From: Morchella semilibera
Taxonomy: Eukaryota; Ascomycota; Pezizomycetes; Pezizales; Morchellaceae
DNA: 64,000 nucleotides
NCBI GenBank assembly: GCA_009192285.1
Contig: WBVU01000011.1
Location: 740,668-804,667, forward strand
Direction: 5' to 3'
This document shows positions 35,417 through 47,405 of the stretch, piece after piece. Position numbers and translations under genes: made by a program. The stretch's first letter is position 1. Each line of letters opens with the position of its first letter. The notes below the pieces were generated by a model that saw only the letters and a list, made by a program, of their open reading frames with translations, was not told the DNA's origin and made no database searches.

Positions 35417-36570
35417 TCATGTTGGGCAGCTCAAATCGTACTTGGGCTTATAGTTCTCATCCCACACACCCCAATGGTGCTCAACGTCATTGCCCTTTTC
35501 AACTGGCTTGAAAACCTCATCAAAGGCCTCAAAGACAAAAACATTAACTCCCCATGCAATCATCGCACAAACGCTTTCTTTCCAGAACTTGGCGGCGTTT
35601 TCGGTGCTGGGCACAGCATTTTCATAATCCTTTCCTCCAGTGGGCCAGTTGGTCTCACCAACCCAGAAATCGAAGTCATCTGTACCCTTTACTTCTTGAA
35701 CATAGCTTAGAGCCTCTGTCTATCATTAGCATCCTATAACTCTTTTCTTGAATGGAGCGCATACGCATTATGTCGTCAAAAAATGAATGTGTGGCATTGT
35801 CCATTTTCTGCCCTTGCCAGTAACTAAAAGCGTTGGCAAGAATGATATTACTGGCCTCAATCGCAGGCTTTGCATTACTAGTGACGAGCATATTCCATGA
35901 ATCCGCAAATCCTACGGGTATGGAATCAGCTCCGAGCTCTTTAAGCACATCTTTGACCTCATTGATCTTCGTTGCGAGCTCTGCACCCGTGAGCTCTTTG
36001 CGGTATAGAGCCTCTGACCCAACGGTAATAGCATAGATATTGTCGATTCCAAAATTTGGGATGAATCTATTAACACAATTGTCAATAAGGTGATTAGATA
36101 AATTCGTTGGGTTGACCTTACTCTCTGAGGGTCTCTTTCTCAGTTTCAAATTTAGCATCGTCTGTAGGCCTAGAAAACAATTAGTTTAAGACGCCCTCCC
36201 TCCCGACGCCACCAAATCATGAACCTACCAAACACCAAGGACAATCTTAAAGTTCTTTGCAATGACAGCAGGCATGATGTTTTCCATTGTTCCGTGATCG
36301 CTCACAGAATAGGTCCGAATTATCGTACTCAGATCCTTGATTACATCAAGATCCCTTTCAAAATCCGTTGTGGTTTTATCTGCCCCATCCTAAGTGAAAC
36401 AGCACGGAGAAGTCAATGAAACATGGCCTGAGAGAGGATAATTTGATGATACCAGGAAGACTTACGGGATTGGTTCGAGCACCAAGTGAGAAGCCCATCT
36501 GCCCAGCTGCAGAGGTAAGTGTTGGGAGCGCAAGAAGCGCTATCTTTGTGAGAGCAATGATAGAAGGCAT
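35417..36570 (-). CDS. Glucan beta-1,3-glucosidase/transglucosylase, GH17 (Bgl2-like)
   Basis: Secreted cell-wall enzyme acting on beta-1,3-glucan. Inferred exons (minus): 36570-36466, 36389-36229, 36169-36122, 36066-35765 and 35715-35417. All introns are GT-AG and the total is 915 nt, 304 residues, the usual size of Bgl2-type proteins. The N-terminal signal peptide is MPSIIALTKIALLALPTLTSA. The mature part begins like Bgl2 (MGFSLGARTNPDG). The catalytic acid lies in YAITVGSEALYR and the nucleophile in FWVGETNWPTGG. Other GH17 landmarks are ANAFSYWQGQKM and the C-terminal HHWGVWDENYKPKYDLSC. No lesion was seen. Members cut and religate glucan chains during wall remodelling. It is the first gene of the host island, facing the LTR cluster. 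Confidence 0.93.
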
Positions 36571-37424
36571 CTTGAGCTACCTAACAGAAAACACAATAAA
36601 TAAAACTGTTCCAAGAGCGAGTGGTGTAATGAATGAGGGAGTCTGCAATGAGAAACGGAGCTATGGAAGAACGAGGGAGAGCGAGGAGTAAAAATAAGGA
36701 TTTTAAGTATTAAGGTAGGTACTAGGTTGTGCGTCTACTAATACTGGGTTGTGTCAAGGGTCCTCCACCTCGATGTCTGTGAAGGGATAGGGGGGGGCAA
36801 ATAAGCAATAAGCTCGTGTTACTAGCCCTCTTGGCATTAAGCGCTGGCCTCACCTACATGTATTTGTGCGACAATATCTCAGCCGTTCTGCTCTGGCCCA
36901 CCAATTGCATATACTGCACGGCGCCCATACTACAAGTCCGCGAACTTTGTAGCCATAGGCACTATGTATAGGTAGATAGATACCTACCGTCTTGTATTTA
37001 GTAACAGTGCGGCTAGGCACTTAACTTATCTGTGTCCCAATCGTTCAGGAAAAATTGGTTTTAAGATAGATTTTGTAGGAAAAAAATAGGAACTAGACCT
37101 ATGTACGTACAACCAACGGACCGTTTGAAACACGATGAGAAAAAAGAAGAGTTGTGAAAGAAGTCCGCAGTTTCAGCAAATCATACCCCACAGATCTGAA
37201 TCATAACTATTGAATACCGAGCTCTTTAACACCAAACAAAGCAAAGATTTTCTCTTATCTCCTCTGAAACCACCAGCATTGTATCATACATGGTCCTCAA
37301 ATAACATGCTGTCCAGCTACTGGGCTACATGTTTATTTGGCCTATTCTCCTGGCCGCCTAATCTTGGAGAAGGTTTGGGGGATGGCTCGCTTTCTTTTTG
37401 CTAAAACTCCTAAGCATCCCACCA
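36571..37424. other. Intergenic, promoter side of the GH17 gene
   Basis: About 850 bp without a coding frame. Contains a G-run (36791-36797) and one TACATGTA octamer at 36855-36862. It lies upstream of the GH17 gene and downstream of the 14-3-3-like gene. Confidence 0.5.
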
Positions 37425-38199
37425 CTATACCTTGGAGTTAGATCCAACTTCAAACAACAACTCTTTTTGATCAATTAAGTGAATCTTACATTCCATGGCG
37501 TCCTCAAAGGCGTCGTCATCCATAGCATCCATTGATGCAAATGCTTCATCAACTGCCTTTTGTGCAACGCGTCGAGAATTTTCATAGTCCTTCGTGCAAT
37601 CATATAGGAAAGCACTATATTCCAACTTCACGGAAAGTCTAAGAGGATGCGACCCCGGTAATAAATCCCTTGCGTTTTTCTCGGCCTTGAGGAAAGCGTC
37701 AATTGTTGGTTTAATGTATGCGTATTGAGAATTCATATTGAGCGCGGCAATGCCGTTAGGGCCCAAAGAGCCACTCGTGCGGGATGCCGTACCATTACCG
37801 GTTGTTGACTTCAACGTAGAATTAGGAGACATGGCAGATTTTGTTTCATAGGTGTGGTCAAATAGGACAAAGATATGAAGGTATGAAGCATTGAGCTTTG
37901 CAATCAAAACTCGAAGTTCATTCATCAAATGGATAATTATCAATTTCAGGGTGAATTTCATTGTGAAGAATCCCGAGGCCCTCACGAGCCATCCAGATGA
38001 TATGCCGGTAGAGATCGAGGGATTTAGTTGTGCGAGTTGGGTCTAATTTTCGTTGCTTTCGCGCGCGGAGGAGTTTACGGGATAGGAGAGTGGAAAGTCC
38101 AAGTAGTTTGTAGAGCCCCGCAGATATAGGATTTTTGTCTTCTGCGGTAGACTTTGCATATTTTCCCAGGTACTTCTGGTCTACATCGTGGCCGACCAT
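37425..38199 (-). pseudogene. Divergent 14-3-3 family protein, frameshifted
   Basis: 14-3-3 proteins are helical dimers that bind phosphoserine/phosphothreonine motifs. The start at 38199 gives MVGHDVDQKYLGKYAK. The first half has helices with LYKLLGLSTLLSRKLLRARK and SLDLYRHIIWMAREGL. The second half has LRVLIAKLNASYLHIFVLF and the family hallmark SHPLRLSVKLEYSAFLYD (compare HPIRLGLALNFSVFYYE), then AQKAVDEAFASMDAMDDDAFEDA. It resembles the divergent fungal paralogue rather than the canonical essential form; the Trp of the last helix is absent. The two halves are in different frames. At 37917-37924 the word TTCA is doubled, and with one copy the frame closes at 257 codons. No intron could bridge it. 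It is therefore a recent pseudogene, an allele, or a sequence error. Confidence 0.8.
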
Positions 38200-40314
38200 G
38201 GCTGCTGTTGCGCTTCGAAGATATAATGTGAAATTTATGGTTGATATACACAACCTAATTGACCTTGCACCGAGTAAGCATAAGCACTGAGACTGGACCT
38301 CCTCGGCTCCTACGACCTGACATGCAGGCGTACTGACAATTAATAAGGATTTGAACTGCTCGAACTCGGCAGCGAGCGGCCGGCGGCCATTGTGAGGACC
38401 TCGACAAAACTGAATGGCAATTTGGGGTAGAAAATTCCCAGAAGCCATGGCGGGAGAAGGGCTATGTTTATGTGACAGGTTGATAGGTGGGTAACTTACC
38501 AGCGCTGGTATATGCTATCGCGGGCTGATCCGAAACGTCAAAATCGTCGTAATCGGCACAGTCACGCTACTTGACAAGAGGTGTCTCTCTCTTTCTCATG
38601 CCCGTGCGGCCATTTCGGTCTAAACGATGTTCTACGTGTAGAAATTAGATGCCTAAGGTTCCCCGCGCTCGATTAGATGCGATGCAGAAGTGCGTCGTAT
38701 GATGTATGTAGCCCAGACTGATGTCGGACCGAGGCACGAAAGCAGGTTGCTGTATGCGTAGGTGGAGGTGAAATATCTAAGCTATGCGCAGCAATACTAG
38801 ACAATTAGGTACCTATTCGATTTGTCCACGGAAGACAAAGGACAGAGAAGAAGGCAGAGCAAGTAAGAAAACAACATACGGTGTTGGTTTCTTCCAGGCC
38901 CTTCTTTTTTTCCTCCCCCATAGCCTGAGGTGGTGGGCTACATGTAGTACATAAACCAGGAGCACCATACATGTAGAATTCACTATGTGAGCTGCGCTGT
39001 TCCGTCCGCCACTCCCTGATATTAACTACTCTGCTTTGCATCCGCCATGGACTTGCAGGGCCCTTTTTACATACGCTGTCAAGATGCCAGGACAGAGCGG
39101 ACTCTGAATCAGGCTGTCCAGCATTTTGATATAGTGGTTCTCCCCAACCCGAGCTGCAGCCAGGGTCACTGTCACAATCTTGGCTGACGCCTCAGTGAGG
39201 CTAAGCTGTGATTCGTATGCGTATGGGTAATCTACGCTACATAAACACGAAAAGGGGAGGTGCTCGTGATAGTTGAGTACTTTGGCATATTGGATGGTTT
39301 TATTACCGGAGGCCTATAAATTAAGCGCTTGCACTACTCGCAACTTCATAGCATTTCTGGACACAACCGCTATTACATGCCATACAAAATATGAGATTGC
39401 GAGTATAATGTAGTAGTAGTAGGTACAGCTACGGGAGAATTGTAATTGAACCAGTCAGTTAGCCCAAAAGTTAATATTCAACGAGTTTTGGTCATACATG
39501 TATCTACACACAAACCTCCTAACAGACACATATCCCGTAACAGATTCCTACCTAACGTTTTTTAGAGTACCTACATGTACATACAGCACCATATGTATGC
39601 AACCTTGTACTCTGTTAACGCGATACGTATACATCGAGTGATAACTTATGAATCCCACCATCTCATGATTTGTCATTATAGATACATCCGATGAGGCCGT
39701 GGATCGCCCACCGTACATGCATGAACGTGCGCACCGACACATCGTCGTTTTGTCTCAGTCGATCATGGACATAAAAATAGGGTCATTGAGTTACAGCGAG
39801 ATACATAATCTAAAGTACATACATGTAACTGCTCTGCCACAGCTTCGTCTCTTTTTCTTCTCGGCATAAATACATAAAACTTTTTAATGGTCATCTAGAG
39901 GCCCGGGAGTGCATGCAATATGCAATATAAAGCCTTCAGACAACTGTGCATCGAATTTCGGGTACCCAACCTTTTCCACACTAAACTCCACGCATGAAAT
40001 TTAACGGGAGAGTGGGTGGGTAAGGGGGTAAGGGAGTGGGAGAGAGTGTGTGTGTGTGTGAGAGAGTGAGAGAGAGAGAGTTAAGAAATCCCAACAAAAA
40101 TCAGCACCAGATGCCCAGACACCAAACGCCAAAAGAAATAAAGGGAATGTAAAGGTTAAAAAAGAACATAACGAATCTGTAAAGCGTTCCGCGTGGTTTA
40201 CTCTCAGTAGTGAGTGGCCGAGGCCGAATCTTTGAAAAACAGCGTAGCATGAATCATAAGTAGTAGCATAGGAGTCAAGGATCTTTATACACCCTGCCCT
40301 CCTTCTATTTTACC
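38200..40314. other. Long intergenic region with TACATGTA octamers
   Basis: 2.1 kb without a convincing gene on either strand. TACATGTA occurs at 38939, 38968, 39495, 39572 and 39820. A GT/GA simple repeat lies at 40046-40080. Short open frames here have no conserved motif. It probably includes the 5' flank of the 14-3-3-like gene and the 3' flank of the gene at 40315. Confidence 0.5.
40046..40080. repeat. GT/GA microsatellite
   Basis: A run of GTGTGT followed by GAGAGA units, imperfect, in the intergenic region. No associated feature. Confidence 0.8.
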
Positions 40315-41304
40315 TCAACTATAGATATCCTCAAACCCATTAAGGCTTTGCGGTTTTGGAGGGGGTGCCTTGAGTGCTGGTGGCGGCCTGCGGACTATTT
40401 CCACAAATGTTGTCGCAGATGGGGGAGGAGTCTGGCCAAGAAACTCCTGGTCGTACGTCAATGTGTAAGTTTTTGTGGCCCCAGAATTGGGGTCGAGGTA
40501 TCGGAAATCATATTCAGCGCGAGAATGCGCACTGAAAGTTGGAGAAGGCATTTCTTCTAGCTTCTTGGATGTCATATCTCGGGAAATAACACGATGCATG
40601 ACATCTAAGTTCTCGTCCTGGTCTTCTTGACGCCTTCCCCAAATGCTTTTCTCCACATCCTCCACTAACGTCACCTCAGATTTTTCTTTTGAGCCACTCG
40701 GCGACATTGAGCGGTTTTCCAAGTCCGCCAGCCGCCCCCTCCAACGCATCATATCCGGCCCACCTCGCTGATTAGCCTTCCCTAGGTGTGTGGCTCTATT
40801 GATGGCCCTCATGACACGTGCTGGCGGCGGTGGGAGTGTCATCCAAGCTGTAGCACTTTTCGACTCTGGCAGTGCTGAAACAACGGGCGGGTGCCGATCA
40901 TTGATGGGCGGGTGAATCTTTGGTAGTTCGGAAACTGTTACAGTGGTGATTCTCTGGGGTTTATGTTTCTTGGTACGAGGCACGAGGTTCTCCAGAGGTT
41001 CGAGTTCAGCTCCAGGTTCTAACGGCAGTGAGGATCGGCTTGTGGCTTTGGCAGAAGATGGAGTACTGGCCCGAGAACTTTTGCTGTTGACATGAGATGA
41101 CCCTCCGGAAGCCTGTCGGCAGTGATTGTTGTTCTTGATGAACGACGGTATTGGGCCCGATTCAATCTCCTCACGCCAAAGTATTTGCGCTTCATGTCGT
41201 ATTTCACGGCTCGGTTTTCTGGGCTGTGCATCCCGAAAACACGAGCAGGAGAAGACGTAAAATGCTAGGACTGATATCAGACGGCCACAATTTGTGTCTG
41301 ACAT
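40315..41304 (-). CDS. Hypothetical protein, Pro/Ser-rich
   Basis: A single open frame of 329 residues that I do not recognise. Residues 8-22 (RLISVLAFYVFSCSCF) are hydrophobic and could be a signal peptide or anchor. The middle is Ser/Arg/Pro-rich and probably disordered (SRASTPSSAKATSRSSLPLE). A more conserved-looking C-terminal part reads AEYDFRYLDPNSGATKTYTLTYDQE, then proline-rich segments and the end NGFEDIYS. It stands alone with long flanking spacers, and I see no frameshift. The long frame and its position in the host island support a real gene; a small N-terminal intron cannot be excluded. Confidence 0.65.
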   Translation of the reverse strand: MSDTNCGRLISVLAFYVFSCSCFRDAQPRKPSREIRHEAQILWREEIESGPIPSFIKNNNHCRQASGGSSHVNSKSSRASTPSSAKATSRSSLPLEPGAELEPLENLVPRTKKHKPQRITTVTVSELPKIHPPINDRHPPVVSALPESKSATAWMTLPPPPARVMRAINRATHLGKANQRGGPDMMRWRGRLADLENRSMSPSGSKEKSEVTLVEDVEKSIWGRRQEDQDENLDVMHRVISRDMTSKKLEEMPSPTFSAHSRAEYDFRYLDPNSGATKTYTLTYDQEFLGQTPPPSATTFVEIVRRPPPALKAPPPKPQSLNGFEDIYS

Positions 41305-44300
41305 TGCAAGTTGAGAGGTGTTGAGGGACTTGTTGGGAAGCCGGAGCGGGGGGAAGAGACAACAACAACGACGGAATACCTATGGATATTATGGGTAGGG
41401 CTGAATATTATGTATGGCTGGTTAAAAAGGCACATGAGAAATTAATTTTTCGAATAGACCCCATTGAAATAAAAGAAGAGAGGGAGGAGGTGAAGTTGGG
41501 CGAAATAACGGAGGCCGGCTACGATTAGGCTGTTCCAGGATTACTTACTCTAGTGTTGTTATTGTCCGGTTTCGAAGGAATATCAGCCTTCCCACGGAAT
41601 GCGTGGACACACGATCTGGCAGAAATGACGAATATCTTACACGCATGTAGCTAATTAGAGGCGTGAAACGGGGAATGGGGATTTTTTTTTTCAAGTTGTC
41701 TCTCCTCTTTGTCTGTGCTTGTCTCTAACTTGTGTACTGTTGTACTAGGCCGCTTTTCCCGCATGTCACTATCGTCTCCCGATGTTTAACTCGGCATACT
41801 GATAATCTATCCTAAAATATTTTGCTTGCAAGGCCCAAAGTACTCATCCCCTACAGTGGCAGCTTGCTGTTACCGAAGCCGTCTTGGTAGGTGTACCTAC
41901 ATGTACTTCTACGCGGAGTTTGTTTCGTGGGGGCATGTTCTCATATAACCCATACTTGTATGTAACCGCCAGCGATCTCATCTCACTGAGTATATTTGCC
42001 AAGTGCGGCTACTATTACATGTCGTTAAAGCTTGATCAGGTGGGAGCAAGATGCGTAAGGGTTTAAACTGCTTGACACTTGTCGCCCACTTCGCCTCCTC
42101 TTGATCCTTTCTCACATGTGCGGTGGACGGGCTGCCCTCGTTTGATTAACCCTTCCTCAGAAGCCCATGTTCAATTGAACTGCTGTAATCCGTACGGCCG
42201 CTGGACACTCTCGTTCCGAATAGCTTTCTTCGAAGGCTGGCCATGAACCGCCGGGTCATCACCCGTCATCTTATCCTACGGGCCGTAGGGTACTCTCTAA
42301 AATACATGTATGTCTAAGCACTTGAGTAGCTGCCGAAGAGATTTTCGTGGCACCGATGTGCAGGGGTGCTCCTGGCTTAAGGTTTGGCAGACGGCGCAGG
42401 TGCAAGGATCACAATTCGTCCAATCCACTCCTGATTGGCAACTGCAACTTGCAGCTTGGAAGGTGTGGGGTAAGAGCCAATCACCAAATCGAGGCAGGCA
42501 CCAAAAGCAGGGACGAAATGAAAAGAAAGTCTTTTCTTGGTTCCACAATTCACGGAAGCATCATCCACACATTTAACCTCTCATGTATCGCTGCAAGATG
42601 TCCTGAAAAGCAAGTTTCTGCCTGTCGTATTTTATGCATATCCCAATGAGAGCCCTTTTGGATTTGAAGTATGTACATACCTACAACCTACAACCACAAC
42701 ACCATCATCACCATCACCATCACCATCACCATAGCCGATGCGTGTAAGCTAAAAGCTGCTTGGATCCACACATTACGGCAAATCGCAGTTTGTGAGATCG
42801 TGCCTCCGCAATGCTATATTCCGAACACAAACGCAACCTGGAGCCAAACGGGCCATGGAAATATAGGCTTGCTCGAGGAATGGAAGAAAGGCCAAACAAC
42901 CTTCCCAATTACTTACCGCTTCCAAAATATAGCCCTATCTATATATATGGTTGCTAAATAAATCTCATGGACAGATTATCACTCAATTGACAAATTCTTG
43001 TTGCTTATCGCCACTAGGAGTAATCGCCATAATTGTGCTAATCCACTACGGCACGGTGATATCAGTTTCGGTAAATACATGTGTATTCCAATAGTCCGGC
43101 ACAAAATAAATCTCAATTAACGAAAACCTTCCCCTGTATCCCAAGTTCCCCCGATTCCCTTGCCTAGCCAAAATCTACTTTTCACATTCCAACCCCGAGC
43201 CAGGTGTTACAGGAGCCGGAAATACCCTACGGCAAGTGGTTGGGCATTGTGGGAATCACGCAGGAAATATTGATCACAAGTCAGAGGACTCATCTGAACC
43301 GTTAAACCATGCTTCTAGGTTGTTACCTGCCCTACCTCGCCGTCTCCGGCTTCCCGGGAGAATTGGAGAATCTTCGTCCTCCTCTTCGAGGATCGTTGGG
43401 ATTGAAGGAGGAAATAATATACGCGCCATTGGTGTATGTGATTGCTGTTTCACTGGGATCGGGCTTTGGTAGCCTTGATAAGGGGTTCGTTTCTTTGAAC
43501 GGCCAAGGTTGGATGGCTCAATTGACTCAGCCTCGTCGTGTAGGCCGAAGGCGCCGGAGAAAATGTGCGACGTAAGTCCGAGTAGAAAGCCTGCGATTAT
43601 ACCTGAAGCCCAAGCCCATTAATTATATGGTGTGGTGGGTAGGGTAGATATAAAGTGGGTTACCGATTATAGCTGCTGTCCCGCAAAATATGTAGATTGG
43701 CTATCAATAGACCACATGTTAGCAGTCCACCTTGCGACACAATAGTCCTGGGAGCTAACCTCAAGTCGGGCGAGCAAAGCAAAGGGCAAATAAAAGAAGA
43801 ATAATAAGAAATAGGAAAGATGTCGGACTATAACGGTAGCCGGTAAGAGGAGAGTTGATAGGATCCTTAAGATAAGGATAACAGGAGAGAGGGAGATGCT
43901 CGACAATACGGATAAAAAAGTCATCACGTGAGTTATAAGCGACGATGGAGATCTCTGACGTCGAGCATCCCCGACTTGAGGTTAAGACAAGAGGCGAGTG
44001 ACAAAGAGTGATATGATTGACGATTCGTGAGTGTTGTGTCTCGCGGGAGGAGTACGGTGGTAGTTGGGTGGGGTTAACTCGAGGGCTACCAGTTGATCCA
44101 GCGACCTTACCCGCTTGAGCCGACTGTATTACAGTCGCACCTCGCCCAATGTCTTGCCGGCCCGTGAGGGTTTAGCTCCCAGAACACGCCAACGACATGC
44201 GAGATGCCACTGTACAGCTGTACTTGCAACAACTTACGCAGGACATGAGTGTATATAATTTAGTTATTGCAATTAGGTACCACAACCTTTTAACGGCGGA

Positions 44301-44761
44301 CATCCACACACAAAACCAAGACAGCCACACCCCGCTATCTCGTAATTCGGTGTCTTGCTGTCTCGTTGGGATTTGCGGGAGAGGTACTTTCCACCCAAAT
44401 TACTTGCAGTCCATATATTTGCTATTTTGTAGGAGTTTGGCTCGTAGAATATGCTAACGATATATTAATGACTGTATAACTCCCCCACCCCCCCCCCCCT
44501 CCCCGGGTTTCGGTCAAGGACTCTCTACTCTGCATGCAGTCGACTCACGGATGCTGCCAAGACATCAATGCCATGTGCTCAGACTAAGAATTCAATACCA
44601 GCCCCTGGAAGCTCTAGATAGTTCGCTATTAAGGGAGCTCCTTTTTTCTTAAATGGCCTTGCTGCTCCAACTACCTGCGTGTATATATATCTATATTTTT
44701 TTCGCCTTCATATCAGGGAAAAAATCATATCTAGATCCCATATATTCAAGTATCCACCAAC
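41305..44761. other. 3.4-kb gene-free stretch
   Basis: No coding frame supported by motifs. Overlapping open frames at 42297-42650 on both strands lack any family signal. TACATGTA occurs at 41898 and 42303. A CATCAC microsatellite lies at 42702-42731 and a C-rich run at 44482-44504. A TATATATAT and pyrimidine-rich stretch at 44682-44700 lies close to the Sec9-like start and may be its promoter. Confidence 0.45.
42702..42731. repeat. (ATC)n microsatellite
   Basis: Ten near-perfect trinucleotide units (ATCACC type) in the intergenic region. Confidence 0.85.
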
Positions 44762-45899
44762 ATGAGAGGCTTCTTTGGCAAGAAAACCCCGATCCCAACC
44801 ACTGAAGAGCAACAGGCTGCCTTTTTCGGCGAACGCAAAACTTCGCCAACTCCTCCAGCGAAAGATCCGCATTCTTCCCAATCGAGGGGGGCTGACCAGG
44901 GAGCTTCCAAGGTTCATGGTGCATGTGGTAGCTCTGGAATGAATAAAAATGAAGATCCACGGAGCCAGCTCTTTGGTGGTGCCAGTCAGAGGCAGCAGCA
45001 GCAGCAACAGCAACAACCGCAATCACAACCACAACAGAGTTATGCCCCTCCAACTCAATTTAGTTACGGAAGGAATGATGGGTATTCACATCAAGGAGGA
45101 TACAGCCAGCAAGGTAATTATGGTCAGCATGGAAACCCAGACCGTAATCTTACCGAAGCGGAAGAGGAGGAGGAGGATTTGGAGGCTGTCAAACAACAAA
45201 TCCGTTTCACGAAGCAAGAATCGGTAGCCAGCAGTCGCAATGCTCTCCGTATAGCTGCTCAGGCCGAAGAAACCGGACGTAATACTCTTGCGAGGCTGGG
45301 AGCTCAAGGTGAACGCCTATACAATACCGAGAAGAATCTTGACCTTGCTTCTAGCCACAGCCGAGTGGCGGACCAGAAGGCTAGGGAGCTTAAAGTTGCC
45401 AACGGAAGCATGTTTGCCATTCACATGAAGAACCCACTTCGATCAGCTTCCCGTGCCAAACAAGAGGAGGCAAGAATTCTTGCCCGCCATCAAGAAGAGC
45501 GGGGGGAGAGGGAGAGAACCAGAGAATTTAGGTTCGAAAGCAAAAATGGTGTTGGAAGAGCACTAAATGAGAACAGCGGATACAGTAAACCAAGCAGCAA
45601 AATGAGCTTGACAGAAAGGAGCAAGTATCAATTTGAAGCCGACGAAAGTGATGACGAGAAGGAAAGAGAGATAGAGAATAATTTGGATGCCTTGGGAGCT
45701 GTTACGGGTAGGTTGAGGAATCTAGCTCTCGCCACAGGCCAGGAGGTTGATCGACAAAATGCTCAAATTGATATCATCATGAGGAAGGTAAGCTACTGTA
45801 TCTTTTTTTCCCACTGACTATTGGCTAATTATAAACTAGAGCGACAAGGTCGACGATCAAATTGCGATCACCCATGGCAGGATTCGTAAAATTAATTAG
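44762..45899 (+). CDS. SNAP-25/Sec9-type t-SNARE
   Basis: Qbc-SNARE for exocytosis: it pairs with plasma-membrane syntaxin and vesicle synaptobrevin to fuse secretory vesicles. Exon 1 is 44762-45787, intron 45788-45839 (GTAAGC...ACTAG), exon 2 45840-45899, giving 361 residues. The N-terminus is disordered, with a CAG/CAA-coded Gln tract (residues 80-95) and Gly/Tyr/Gln repeats. The first SNARE helix spans about residues 160-220, with the zero-layer Gln in LGAQGERLYNTEKNLDLA. The second spans about 305-361, with LATGQEVDRQNAQIDIIMRK. The intron falls inside this helix, and splicing gives the expected ending KSDKVDDQIAITHGRIRKIN. As in fungal Sec9 there is no transmembrane segment. It ends 320 bp from the convergent gene at 46221. 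Confidence 0.93.
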
Positions 45900-46220
45900 G
45901 ACAAATTACTCTTTTCTTGTTTTCTACCCCTACTTTACACATCCAAAACCGCCTTACCTACGTTTGCTGGTAATGGAAAGGTCTCCTGTTTCTCTCTAAT
46001 CTTTTTGTTTCTTATTGCTATGTCTTGTTTATATGCGTTAACAGCAATAATTGTTTGTAGGATCACATAATCTCACTCGGTTAAAGTTCATAGTCCTAAT
46101 ACAAATACACGTTATAAGTTAATTTTATTTTTTACTCGGGCACACGTAAAAGAAAAAGTACAAATTCTTCCGAAGCACGCCAAGCACCTTAGAGAACCCC
46201 AAGAGGAGACCCGCGATACT

Positions 46221-47405
46221 CTAGCTGTCATCGTCAGCCTCCTCACTGCCAGTGTCCTCCTCAGATACACTAGTAGCTTCAGCGTGGTTAGGCAAGCTAG
46301 AGTGTTTGGCTAATTCAACTTTTTTCTGTATCTCAACAGCCCGAAGGCGTAGCTTTTCCGAATTTTGACGGAGCCTGCTAATCTTTTCGTGACAAGCAGC
46401 AATCTTGTCATTTTCCACAGATCCACCTTTTCCTGCTAATCCTAACTCTTCTTCTAGCTTTTCTATGAGAGCATCCAGCAAATCAGCCCCTTTATTAGCC
46501 TCCGAAATAGAATGCTCCAGGCTAGTTTCCCTATCCATGTAATGCGTGCCGCCGTCAAGACCCCCTCCCAACTCTTGAGAGGGGACTAGTGGTTGTGAAG
46601 GGGTCTGGGAGAGTGCTTGAGAGGTCGCTTTGGACGTGGTGTTAGGGACGATATGAATGAGTGATTGGGAAGCGGGCTCACTCTCGTCACCTAGAAGCGA
46701 AGCCCTGAGCTGCTCGAGGCCGAACTTCTCTATAAGTCGTTGCCTTGAGCGATAGTAGAACTTGAACCAGGCGAATGGAGCATCCTCTGGATCCAAGCTT
46801 TTTACACAATACCGCTTTGAGGCAGAAGTCGCTATTTTGACTCCTAATCTCGAAATGTGACTGAGGGGTCGACCTTTCAAGGCTTTAGCAGCATCCGAAA
46901 GAGATCGAAACTCTCCAGGTGTCACTGCACCAGCCCATTCGGGAGACTTCTCAGATCGGAAAATCTTACAGTCAATTGTACCATACTGGTCTGCCTCGGT
47001 ATATTCCGGTGCTTTTTTCGCTTTGCAGCGAGGCTTGACCGTTTTAACAGGCTTGATGAGTGCAAAAAAGATCTCCCTTCTCCACGCAACCTCGACTCCA
47101 TTGGCGCTTATATCACGCCCATATTGTGATTTGATGGTTGAATCAACGGGGCCAACGTTAGAATCGTCAGCGTGCTTTCGCGGGAGGGGGAACTGAGCAT
47201 CGACCCTTTGCCCGTCTACATAAAACTCTACGCTTGCGGCCTTGCAAGGAATAGGTTTGTGGATTGTATAGTGTAGCCAGAACTGTTGTCCCGACTGCGC
47301 CGGGATGTAGCAGCTCTTACCGCCCCTAAATTCACTATTGCCAAATTCTGGAAGTGGACCATCGTGGGTCTCTATGGTGGCCGTGATCCCATTAATAGAG
47401 GGCAT
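46221..47405 (-). CDS. DUF7918 domain protein
   Basis: A single open frame of 394 residues. The N-terminal 230 residues match the pattern of fungal DUF7918 proteins. They start MPSINGITATIETHDGPLPEF with the strand-rich segments SCYIPAQSGQQFWLHYTI and ASVEFYVDGQRVD, followed by FFALIKPVK and GTIDCKIFRSE. The pre-coiled-coil end reads CVKSLDPEDAPFAWFKFYYRS. A coiled coil follows (LLDALIEKLEEELG, KIAACHEKISRLRQNSEKLR) and an acidic tail (SEEDTGSEEADDDS). The function of the domain is not known. No lesion was found. It runs toward the Sec9-like gene; upstream lie MITEs and 1.9 kb of spacer before the eEF1B gene. Confidence 0.8.
   Translation of the reverse strand: MPSINGITATIETHDGPLPEFGNSEFRGGKSCYIPAQSGQQFWLHYTIHKPIPCKAASVEFYVDGQRVDAQFPLPRKHADDSNVGPVDSTIKSQYGRDISANGVEVAWRREIFFALIKPVKTVKPRCKAKKAPEYTEADQYGTIDCKIFRSEKSPEWAGAVTPGEFRSLSDAAKALKGRPLSHISRLGVKIATSASKRYCVKSLDPEDAPFAWFKFYYRSRQRLIEKFGLEQLRASLLGDESEPASQSLIHIVPNTTSKATSQALSQTPSQPLVPSQELGGGLDGGTHYMDRETSLEHSISEANKGADLLDALIEKLEEELGLAGKGGSVENDKIAACHEKISRLRQNSEKLRLRAVEIQKKVELAKHSSLPNHAEATSVSEEDTGSEEADDDS

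Noticed and set aside
38199-38448. Extended N-terminus (start at 38448) for the 14-3-3-like protein
   Set aside because: 14-3-3 family alignment begins at MVGHDVDQKYLG; the extension has no counterpart.
42297-42650. Overlapping open frames on both strands
   Set aside because: No family motif, no splice pattern, and mutual overlap; probably chance.
44070-44165. Possible tRNA gene near GAGGGCTACCAGTTGATCC
   Set aside because: No consensus B box or foldable cloverleaf could be drawn.
44691-45053. Open frames antisense to the Sec9-like gene
   Set aside because: They arise from the CAG/CAA glutamine tract read on the other strand and have no motif.
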